A stretch of 64,000 nt of DNA from Mytilus californianus. Taxonomy: Eukaryota; Mollusca; Bivalvia; Mytilida; Mytilidae. The notes below the pieces were generated by a model. It was not told the DNA's origin, did no database searches, and saw only the letters and a program-made list of their open reading frames with translations. The position numbers and the translations under genes are program-made. Below, piece after piece: positions 46,295 to 58,500 of the stretch. Location: the NCBI RefSeq assembly GCF_021869535.1, contig NW_026262734.1, forward strand, positions 80,290,339 to 80,354,338, given 5' to 3'. Positions within the stretch are counted from its first letter, which is position 1; every line of letters starts with the position of its first letter.

Positions 46295-46500
46295 GTGGAT
46301 TCAATTATTTTCGTGGGTTTCAATCTTCGTGGATTGATGAAACCTTGTATTTTCGTGGACATTTAATTTTGTGGTTTTGCCGTATTCTGTATTCGACCTT
46401 ATGGAAAATCTGTAATTCGTTGAACATTTAAATTCGTGGTTCACCTGTTCCCACGAAATCCACGAAAATTGGCACCCAACGAACAATAATGAATCAGCAG
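46295..46500 (+). mobile_element. foldback/MITE-like 'ttcgtgg' element, copy 3, next to splice acceptor
   Basis: The left end is 'tggattcaattattttcgtg' and the right end 'ccacgaaaattggcacccaa' plus 'cgaacaataatgaatca'. The body matches 6828-7012 closely ('ttttgtggttttgccg', 'aattcgttgaacattt', 'aattcgtgg'). It ends about 75 bases before the acceptor of the giant exon. Confidence 0.75.
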
Positions 46501-46575
46501 TATTTATTTTTAACACAATACATGTATCTCCTTTATTTTTTCACTAATAAATAATGTTTTTCTTTTTCTTTGTAG

Positions 46576-49500
46576 CCATACCTGACTGTGCACTGCTCGT
46601 TAGAAGAGACAATATGTCATGTACAACTTAAACATTGTCAGACAAAAGGTAGGAAATTAAGAGTTACTGCAGATAAAATTTCAGTTGCACCAAAAGCCAT
46701 GACATGTGAACGTCTTGAACTTGAATGTAACTTAAATATGGTTGTTCACAGTATAATGGTGTGTCCGTATATATCACTGAAAAGTAATCATGAAGTTCGA
46801 CTTTCTGTAAGCGCCCGTCTGAAAACAGAAACACTTAAATTAGCAGGCAAAACGGTCTTCATTGATGGTCAAGTCAAATACCACAGACACTTTCAAAATA
46901 AGATGACAAACGAATCCAACGGAAATGGCAATATACTTGGTGTGCACGTATGTGGCTACTTACATACTGGTCGAGATAGTGTTATGCAATGTTGCTGTCG
47001 TGATCATAAATCGAAGAATATAACAGGAACATTACAGCTTCACGTTGAAGGAGACATTTGCAACCATGGTACAATTGAAGCTTCGGAGCTAATGGAAGTA
47101 AAATGTAAATCATTATTATCATGTAGGAAATGTGACAAAGATACAGCAAACCGTTACTTATCGAGCATTAAACATAAACATTGCACGGATGAACATGACA
47201 TTTTGCTTCCTTCAAATATACAATTGGGTGATGCCGTCAAAAGATTGGATACAAAGCTCATTTTTGTGATGCTTAAACATGGATTTGATCCTTATTCACC
47301 GATTGAAATTAAAGGTGCAACACTAACAAGTACCACAAAAAAGCTTCAGTGGGAAATGTTTTGTCCACAGGAAAAGTACGACAATGATTACACAAATTTA
47401 AAATTGCAGGTGGACAACTTTGTATCACTAATTGAATCATGGAACAAACAGCGAGGTTCAATTATATCTCCCGAGATATCATTTAAAATGTATGGTGATT
47501 TTGAAGATTTAAGCCAGGTAAAATGCAAACAGATTTTTCTAGAAATAAATGGGAACATATGTGTAGAAAATGAATCTATTTGTACTTTAGGATGTATATC
47601 TGGGATATGCAAAGGTGATACCAGAATTAATGGACAGATGAAATTGGGAAGCTTCGAATCTTTTGAGACAAATGACTTTAGCATCTATGAAACAGGTTCA
47701 CTTATTATCCAAAATGGTGGCAATATCTCAGTTGACAATTGTTTTCATAATGGATCCTTAGTTTACAACTTGAACAACAAGTTAAGTATATATACTGGAG
47801 TTTTCCAACAAGAAAATGAAAGTCAAATAACATCACAGGAAGATTTAGAAATTGACATATGTAAGGAAAGTCGAATTGTTAATGGTTCTTTTGACGCAAG
47901 GGACTTGTATTTAGGTATTTCAGCTCGAGTTACTGAATGGGCTGTTATCAAATCTATGAATTCCTGCACATTAGAGTTTAAAGAAAATAAGAACACAAAG
48001 GAATACGGAAGTTTGAATCACAAAGGATGTATTGAAGTTGACAATGGGCATGTCCTTATGTCTTCAACTGCAAATGTGTATGATGTAAAACTTGCTAATT
48101 CAGAGTTGGTCATTCAAGGAAAAGGAGAGTTTTACAATCGAACTGGTGGAATTTTACAATGTACACATGGTCCTTTAAGAATTCAAAATGTGTGTCTTCT
48201 CGCAAATGAATCGGGAGCGTCGATATTTGGTAAAAGTATCAAAATAGCTACAGCAGTGGTTGGGCACAAAACAGACACACTTTCTAAAAAACACGACCTA
48301 AAGAACAACGGAAAAATCAACAGCCCTGGAGTTGTGAAAATATTTGCTGGTAATTTGAAAAACCATGGTACAATCCAAAGCCATTATTCACAAGTAGAAA
48401 TACACTATACGACAATGAAAAATGTAATCACAAAACTAGAAGGTATCCTTCTATCCACAGAAGGTTTGACTGTTTTTGTTCACAATGCCCCAACATTTCA
48501 TTGCAGTTTTCGTGGTGGATCAGATTTGCGGAAGTCTTCAATTAGTTTACCAAAGAAAGGAATGTGGATTAAGTGCACCCGAGGGACTGTATTCTTTCAT
48601 AATGCAATAGAAGGGGATGCTCAACTCCTTGTAGAGTCGAAAAAGGGATTTGTTACTCTTAACCACATAACAATTACCATTCTTTGTTTAGAGATTACAA
48701 ACGTATATGAATTTACGAACAAGGAAAACAATACGGACCCCCGTCATCGTCAAGAAATATCAAACGAATATGAAGTTTTATATGATCGAACAAATATGGA
48801 GAATCATACAGTTCTCCATCGTCATCCAGAGATAGCAAACGGACATGAGGTTTTATATGATCAATCGGAAATGGAAAATTATACAGAATTTAGACAGGAT
48901 AAACATGCATATATCAACATTTTAAATAGAAGCCTCCTCAGAACTGAATATATGATTGTTGAATCGAATTGTAAAACCATCGAAATTGAGGTGCGTACAA
49001 ATGGGGACGGTGAAATGATTGTCAGACATGATTTTGTATGTGAACCCGAACTTACCATAAATGGCCGTTTTACAATGTCATCTTCATCTCTGATAACAGC
49101 TGAAAAGATGATAACAACGGAAAGATCTGTATGCAAAATAAATGGAACCAATTCAGAATTAAACGAAGAAATATGTAAGGTGAAAACGTCGGGTAACATT
49201 GAATTGAAAGGGCATATTCATTGTGTGCATAATGATCGATCCGTCCCATCTCTACTAGTTGTGGAAAGCCAGTGCGGAAATATAACAGTCATGGGGATTG
49301 TACAGGTTCCAAACTTGAGACTTCTGACAGGTCCAAGCCAAAAACTTATCATTGAAAGCCAAATGCATCTTGATGGCTATGTTTGCATCGGAGGGGCATG
49401 CGAAACAACCATTGATGAACTTTCAAACATTGTATGCCATAAGCTTATCTATCAGCTCACGTCAGAAAAATCAGAGACGAGAAAGATTCATCTAGATTTA

Positions 49501-52500
49501 AACGGGTCAGTTATAGTACATGGACCAGTAAATCTTGATCACATTGATGATATAGTAATGTTTGGAACTTTGTCATGTCATGGAATGTCAGCAAAAAATG
49601 CTGATGTCATAATGACAACGTCATCCAAGACTGAAATATATTATTTCGAAGAAAGTGTAGAGGAAATAACAAATTCTTACCAAATACTTACTTTAAATAA
49701 CCTATTTACAGAAAAGGAATCTCAAATGAAGCTTCATTCTGACAATGAAAGAATAATTCCATCATTGATTATTTCTAAATGGCAGCATCATGGAGATCTA
49801 GAGGTTAATGATTCCGGATCAAGTAAACACAAACATGCAGTCAGATGCCAATGTTCAAACTTTTTCAACCATGGAAAGTGCGTAAACATTGATTCTTTAT
49901 ACCTTGATTGTGACAATACGTTATCAAACTTTTCATCCCTTTCAGTAACAGATGTTCTGGACATCAATGTAGTTGAAAATATCATAAACAACAAAGGCGC
50001 AAGGCTGGAATGCACGAATGGACCTCTTTCAATTAGTACAAAAGCAGATATAGTTAATAATGGCATATTGATTTCAAATGATGTTAACAAAATCTGGGCA
50101 GCTATCATAACAAATGCAGGTATCATCGAAAGCTATAAATCGACAGTAGAACTAAGTTGGGGCTCTAAAGAGAAGGTATCCATAGATGGAAAAGTTAAAT
50201 CTCTATTCGAAATACAATTTTCATCGCCTTTCTCTAAGGAGTTTCATTTTTGCTGTAGTGGTGGTATGTCGAACGATTCTGACAGATTTGTTATACCTGC
50301 AAATGGTATAAAATTAAAATGCACCAAAGGTTCTGTAGTTTTGAAAATGGACATTGAAGGCAGACAAAAATCAGCAAACGTATCAGTATTGTGTATGGAT
50401 GGCTGCAAAATGCACAAGAATTTAACCACTAGTGTATTCCATTTAGAAAGAACCTTTGGAGATGAAAAGATGTTAGGTAATCAGAAACTTACTATTGACA
50501 GCCTTAGCGAAACCAAAGCTGTGTCTCCAGATTTTTATTTGTGGTTAAAGGAAGACTGCACATTCGTGTCGAGAAATCTAAAGGCACAGACAGGAAGTCA
50601 AAATGTTACGTTTTTTATTAGAACAGATGAGTCAAGTAAACTGGTATGTTATGAACAGATTTTGAACCTTGATAGTTTGTTATTTATCCAAGGAAATATT
50701 GAAATCTCTTTTTACTCTCAAATACGCGCAAGAAGTATATCTCTGGACAAAGATTCAATTGTTAAAGTGTTTGCTGAAGAACAAATTGATCCAAAGTGTT
50801 TTCTTTTTGAACCCACAACAACCGATAACAACGAATGCAAGCTACTCTCTGAAATGGATATTGAAATAGATGGAAACATTTCTTCATTCAAAGATGATCA
50901 AATAAAGGCTAGCATTATTAGCAATTCCGGTGATGTCATTATAAAAGGAGAGGTAGATGTGCCTCACTTACAAATTGCAGCTGCTGTTGACAAATCCACA
51001 CATTTTCACGGTATGGTTAATACAAGTGGTCGGCTCTATTTGAGTCGTGGGAGAATAATTGACATAGATGATCATGCAGTTCTTCGGTGTAAAGCTTTTT
51101 CTTGTGAACCGAAAATGAACAAGAGTGATAGACTAGCAGTTAATGGACAGCTTCATGTAATGGGATCTGCTCACTTTGTAGTAGAATCATTGTATATTTC
51201 AAGGGGAGGACAAGTTGTTATCATATCAGAGAATTCCAAAGACCATGTGGTTTTAGAAGATGTGAGTACAGTTGATATTAAAGGACGATTTGAATGCCGT
51301 ATACAGGGTGACTGTTTGGTAGACTGTAAACGAAGCCTTTCACTCTCAGAAAAATCAGTCTGTTTGTTTTCCGTCGGAGAGTGCAATCTGATCGCTTCTG
51401 AGATCATCAGAATGGATGACACTTGCAAAATAGAATTAGAAAAAGGGAAGTTATACATAGGTAATGCCAGAGAAGAAGATACAACAATTCATGGGAGTGT
51501 TGAGCTTAGTGGTATAATTTGTGGTAAAAAAACAGATACAATGGTAGAAATCGAAGGACACTGTGTTTCTTTTAGAAATTTTAGGATTCAGGATATCCAT
51601 ACCGCAGACTTATTTGCTGCACAGTCATTGTTTGTTGATTCCAACAGTAAAGTGTCAAACGTTGAGAAGTTGGAAATACAAGCAACATCAATAGATTTAA
51701 AGGGGCTAATAAAAAATACACCAAGGATAAAAATACTGGCTGAATCATCGCTTCTAATAGATAAAGAAAGCAAAATTAACAATGACAATCAACAAAAGAG
51801 CGAACTATCTTTGCAAGTCACAGCGACAACAGTAGAAATGAAAGGTCATATTCAATATTTAAAAAACATAGACGGCGAAGCAAAAATGCACTTTGATGCT
51901 AGCAATATGCTTATTATGGGTAAAATCAACAGTGAAGGTGAGATTAAAATTGAGGCAGACTGTTCTTTTGTCAATAATGGACAGGTTCGTTGTACAAAAA
52001 TTGGAATAGTGGCTCCCATTTGCCTAAATTGTCCACAAAATTTTGACAAATTAAACGTGGAACACATTTCCCAGTTAGGAGGAGAAAATCAGAAAATACT
52101 TGTTATTGAAGGTCTTCTTTGTATTATTGTAGGTTCATTTCTTCATTCGAAATCAATTAATATCAAATCCGTACTTAATTTTCAATTCTCAGCGAAAATG
52201 TCAACAATCCCTCAAGCAGGTGACCTAGAAAGATGGAAATCGGTAGTTGATTCTTCTTTATCAAAGATTTCGATGGCCAATACTCCAGAGGATATTCACA
52301 AATTGACAGAACAAACAATCAAGATACAACAAGTTATTTGTGATCTGAGTGTTTCATCACATCTGTGTGAAGACGTTGTAAAAATATGCGAAAAAATTTC
52401 GAAGGGGGGCTTAGGACAGTTTGACATGAATGAAATGATCACATCTTTAGATAACGCACACAGTTTCTACTCAAAAATAATTCCCTTGGAACTCAATGTT

Positions 52501-55500
52501 GACTTCGTAAGGATTAAATATCGAAGTCTTAAAAAAAGAGGCAAAAAAGTGGCAAAAAATCTTATAAATAAAATATTTGGACCAAACTCGTTCAGCAAAA
52601 GCTTGGAGTTTCCACAAAATAATCTTGATCAAGGTATACGAATTGATTCTTTTATAAATGAGGGCAAACATACAGATATTCGTTCGGATGGATACTTATT
52701 CTTTGCATCATTAAAATTCCAGGGAAGAACAGGACTCTGGAAAAATGACGGCTATATTGAAGCATGCGGGGATATAATCATATCCGCAAGCAAAATCAAA
52801 CAACTTGGTGGGCAAGGTCGGATTATGAAAGCAATAACAGGAAGTATTAGATTAACAGGTGACAATGCTGAAGTTAAAAACCTGGAATCAAAACATTTAC
52901 ATGTTGATGTAAGCCAGGAAGCAAATCTGCAATCAATCAAAACTGAAGGACAGGCAGTTGTTCAAGGAAACAATGCAACAATACAAAACATCGATTCTAA
53001 GACGCTTCACGTAAAAGCACAACAAGAAGTACAAATTAACACAGCAAATATTCAACAAGACATGTCCGTGATATCTCAAAGAATAGCTGCAGGTAATGTA
53101 AAATCTAAACAACTTGATTTAAAGGCAATAGAAAACATTACATTAGATAATGTTTCTACAAAAGAAATCGCCACTTTGGAGAGTGGAAATACAATTAACG
53201 CTAGAAATATAAAAGTGACAGAATTAAACACTACTAGCAAAGGTAACACAGACTTTGGCGAAATAAAAGCAGATAAAATGGATGCAGTATCAAAATGTGG
53301 CAACATCACATTACATGAAAAAAGCAAGGTAAAGGAGGCAAAACTAGAAGCTAAGCATGGGGACATTTCTTTAACAGGTAACAATAAAAAGGCAAATCAT
53401 GAGTTTGGATGCTTAACTCTGAATACCCGTGCACTGGAAGATATAAACAAATTACTAAATAGGTCAGATGTTTACAAAGACTTGAAAATAGCTGATCATT
53501 TGGGATTAATTGTTGAAGATCAGAACGTCATCATTGCAACTCAACAAAAATCTCAATTTAGTTTGTCAATAAAAGCAGCAAGTATTGATGTAAGAAAGGG
53601 TATGGATGCAAAGAATCTTGAACTAGCAACAACTAAGGGAATCTTGAAAATTGACAAAAATGTTAAAATCAAAGCAAAAGAAAACGTTCGTCTGACATCG
53701 AGAGGAAAACTTCATTTGTGTGAAAGATCTTCTGTAAGTGCTGGACAAAATATCAATTTGGAGTCAGAGAAGGATTCAGTTTCCTTGTCTGCTAGTGAAT
53801 TAGACGCCGGTAGTGGTATGAAAATAAAAGCTCATCATGACATAATTATTTCATCAGACGCAAATGGAGGACCTTGCGAAGGGAGTAAATTGAGTGCTGG
53901 AAGAACAAATAAAGAACAGTCCGCAATAGACATTGAAGCAGAACGAAAAATCAAAATCCATGCATCTGACATCAAAAGCCAAGGGGAAAATACTTTTAAA
54001 GCTGGAAACAACATATCGATTACGGCGAACAAATACGAAACTACAAAAAGAAAAACAAAATCATCCTGGTTTGGACTTTGTAGAAGTACCACAGAAACTA
54101 CCATGACACATGTGGAAAAGTCTACAATAGTTGGTAGGTTAAATGTGTTCAAAGCCGGGGGAAGCTTTACAAGTGTAGCCGGTAATATAAAATCAGAATT
54201 TGGAAACGACATTCGTGCCACAGGAGGAATATCAATGCTTGACCTTCAAACCACGACAAAAACGAAAGAAACTTCATCAATTTTGGGCATAAAATACTAT
54301 CAAAAGGATGAAAGTTCGCAACAATCACAAGGGACATCACTAGAAGATTCATCTTCTGAAGCGAGAACCTCTATAATATCAGAAACATCTAACATTGAAT
54401 GGCAAGGAAGCAGTCTCAATTCATCTGGTAATGTTTCAGAAATTGCAGAAATGGGGAAAATAACGCATTCACGTCGTCTTTTAAATCACGAGACTAATGA
54501 AAAGGGGATCAAAGTTTTTACACAGAAATCTACAAAAGATAAGGAGAGAAGTTTTGGAATTGAAGCAATTTATGAACGTGGAAGTAATCAAACAACAAGC
54601 ACTGATTCGACTAATATAGGCGGTGATTATACTGTGAAGGCTAAGAAAGTGAATGTTCTGAATTCAGCGAATATAGATGTGAAAGGTAATATGAATGTTA
54701 GGACTGATGATTTGAGAATAGAAGGAGCTTCACTTGAGGCTAGTAATAAACGTGTCAACATAGGTATTGGAATTGAATCAAGTATAGCAACAGTGAGTGC
54801 AAACTATGAAAAAGGCGAGCAAACAACACAACAGATGCAGAAACTACACGTTGGTGGGACACTGCATTTGGACAATGTAAAAAATGCCACAATTGATACT
54901 TCTAATATAGATAGTGGTGGCTTGACAGGTCAAGTGGACATCCTGGATATACAATCTCGCCTTGATAGAAAGTCAGGAGTGAAGCTTGGTTTCGCAGCTG
55001 ATATAGACCTTGTGACACGGTCTCTATGTGGAGGAGGAATTGATATTGGCCTCGAGGGTGATGAGAGGATAACTCAGCCAACATCGATTGATGTCAATGG
55101 AGGAAGTAAGGAATTGAGTGTTGGAACTTTAGAAACAAAAGGTGCCTCCATTGTTTTTGATGGAGATGTTCACAAATTTGCACAAAATATAGTAAGTCAC
55201 AGTGTCCACGAGAAAGCATATGAATTCAATCTTGGATTCAGACTCAGTAAACCAAATAAAATGTCAAAAAGAAAAAAGAAACTCGTTGGTAACATAAATT
55301 TTGCAAAGGGACAATATCATTCATGCGTAGCATCTACAACTGGCACAGTAGATTCATTTGTGGCTAAACAAGTTGAAACTGACCTAAGCAAACGTAGACA
55401 AGTGGATCAATCACTGTCGTTTTCATTTTCTGCCGAATTCGAAGGAAAAATATCACAACACATAACAAGAATTGGAAAAGATCTAGTGAAAGCTGTAGGA

Positions 55501-58500
55501 AAAGAGGCAATACAGGAAGTAAGCCACATTCTTGCTACTAAATTAGGTATACCACAAGACATAATAAACAGTTTAGTATGTATCGTTGAAGGAGGAATAA
55601 CACAGGATAAAATATTTGAGTTCCTTAAAGCAAATCTCGATAGTTTAAAGATTCCAGGTCATTTTTCTGCTGTGTTACAATCTTTGCTGGTTGATGGCAA
55701 TCCAGAGAATCTCATTTCATGGATTTGCGATGCTGCAAACATTGATAAAAAACTTTTTGTGGCAATAATAGGAATCGTTCGTGGTAAGACGATTAAAAGA
55801 GATGACATATTGACAATAGTTAAGCATACTGGAAAATATTTTGGTTTGTCCGAAGAACTTTTCCAATTTATAACCATCATAATATCATCATGTGACAATA
55901 AAAGGCTACAACAAAATCAGTGGACAATAGTAGAAGCTTTTTTCAAGAGTAAAGAGGGACAAAGAATAATCAAGGAAGTTCTGAATGCAATGCATATTTC
56001 AGAAGAAATAAATGACTTCCTTGCCACTATTCTAATCAAACCAAACAATTTTGAAAAGGCCATGTTTTGTTTACATGCAGTTGGACAAAGAGTCGGTATT
56101 TCGAAAAGTATTCTAGAGGTTTTGAAAGACATGTTGCAAGGCAAAACGAATACAACCTTAGTAAATATGTTATGCAACGCTATTGGTCTAAATACCAATC
56201 TAACGGCAACTATAGAGTTGTCGTTGAATGACTGTTGCAATATGAAATCTGCAGTTATATCTTTTATAACTTCTCTATCAACTCATATTGGGCTGTCATC
56301 CGATATGGCCAGAGAAATAAAACATATCATTGACGGCAATATGCCAGAATGTGAAATCCAGACATTCGTCTTGGAAATATGCATCCAGATAAGTAAGTCA
56401 TCTGTAATTTCAAAGGAAAATCCTGTCACACAGGTTTTTGAAAAGCTGTTACCTCTAGCATCGGAGTCAGCAGGACAAATAACAAATGCCATAAATCTTG
56501 GAAAACAAATACTACACGGAGAGATTCCAACGGCAGGTATCCCACTTCTATTATTTTTATTGCGACATGTCAGAGTCGAAGGAGATACCATTAATGCAAT
56601 CAAGGATTTTGCAAAAGAAGGGAATGTTGATGTACTCATCGCATGGCTGTCAAAAAAATCGGATGTCAATCAGTCTGTTCTCAATGTGCTTGGAACAACT
56701 ATCATGAATGACTGTAGTGTTATAAGTATTTTCAATGTTATCTTTATTACTTACTCCAAAAAGCACGATCTTCATCCGGCCATCAGAACAGATTTAGAAC
56801 TCATAATGAACGCGAAACCGCCAGAACAAAAACTAAAGGAAATACGTTACATCTTTGACCAAATTGAAGATACGGATAAAAGATCGACTGTTTTCACAGA
56901 ATGTAAAGCATTTGGTGCTGATGTACAAGTCTCTAAACTTATATGGAACTTACTGCAAGCTGGTACTCCCGAAGACATGATCTGTCAGTGTTTTATGTCA
57001 ATCGCGATTGACTTTGGTCTCCCCGAAGGATTTGTGCGTGGTGTTATTGAATTAGATCAGAAGAAAGATTGTGCTTTGTTAACTTCATGGATTACAGAAG
57101 CAGCAGGTACAACAGGTGAGCTTGTAACATTTGTCTTAAATTGTATTGTAAAACGCAAACTAGACTATACCAGCCTAGTTCCCGTAATCAGTAGCATTGG
57201 TCGAATGATTGGACTGTCCAAGAATAAGCAACATCTTTTGGAATCGATTCTAGAGGGAAACATTTCAGTAAAAGATATTGGAAAGTTGTTTGTTCATATG
57301 CTGTTTACGATTATAAAACCGTATATCCCAGCACTTGCCAATGGATTTGGCATTCCACCTGACATTCTTGTTAGACTTGTTGATTTAGAAGACCCGTTTG
57401 ATCCGTGTGAACTTTTTCTTGCTGTGGCGGAAATCGTCAGTGCAAAGATAGGAATACCGTTGGAATTGCCAAGGTCAATAAAGTCCATTATATTTAAAGG
57501 CGACTGTGAACCTATATCTGAATGCTTAGGAAAATGGATAAACATTGACTCAAAGCTGCTACTTACAATTTTACAGACCATTCAAAAAGAAAAAAGTCAA
57601 ACCACGTGGCTAAAAAAGATTCCTATTTGCATCGCCAAATACTACAACATATCAGAAAAAACTATTGAATGTTTTCAGAGTCTGTTGAACGGAAAAACAC
57701 CATTATATGATACAAAAGAAACTATAGTTGCAATTATACAAGATACGTTGAAAATATTTATTAGTCAGGAACAGTTTGACACTTTGTTGCAATTGTTTGA
57801 AAGAAGATTAGGAATTTCAAAAGAATTTCTATACATAGTAACAGATCTGTTGAAAAATGATAAAGAAAAATTGAAAATAAAAATAATCCAATGGGGATGC
57901 AAGAACTTTGGTATCGATGAACGCATAGTGCCAATTATACTCAAAATATTTGATTGTGAAAAGAATTTAAATTCAGTGGTTGCTGAAGTTGTGGGTGGTA
58001 TCGGAGAGTACTTCGGCATACACTCAGCTATCAGTATTGACTTGAAAAAAGTATTGACTGGACAAAAACCTAAAAAAGCTGTCCCATCTCTTATATTAGA
58101 GATTTTTCTACAAGTAGCTAAATCAGTTGAAGCTAAAGCAGAACTAATCGAATTGTTGGAGACCATTAAATCCCTAACACAGACACCAACGAAGCAAACT
58201 GACAATAATGTTATATTAGATAAATTAAAGCTGTACATTCCAATGATTTCCGACGAACTAGCAATTCCATCCGATATCATTGAAAGATTGGTTGTTATGC
58301 GATATCCATTCAAACTATCCGATCTAAGTTCTATTCTCATTGAAATTTTGACAATGAAGGCAGGCGTATCACAAGACATTCTACAGGCTGTCCAGGTTTA
58401 TGTGTTCAAAGGTGAAACCAATCTGTTGTGTCGATGGATCAGTGAACACAGTAAAATCGATAAAAAGTTAATTTCGTCTATTTTAAAATCTCTCTTGAAT

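Larger units (their letters stand above)
40455..46575 (+). other. phase-0 intron of giant gene (6.1 kb), full of repeats
   Basis: Bounded by GTAGGA and tttttctttttctttgtag. It holds repeat X and satellite fragments (40640-41110), degraded repeat Y (41395-41510 and, reversed, 42580-42700), an inverted-repeat pair (41809-41866 and 43083-43150), a sense RT tail (43750-44050), and a foldback element ending 75 bases before the acceptor (46295-46500). No exon is recognised within it. Confidence 0.55.

Noticed and set aside
46588..46590. GTG at 46588 as translation start of the giant protein
   Set aside because: The frame is open back to the acceptor at 46575, and a preceding exon joins in frame. 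A GTG start would be abnormal for an animal nuclear gene.
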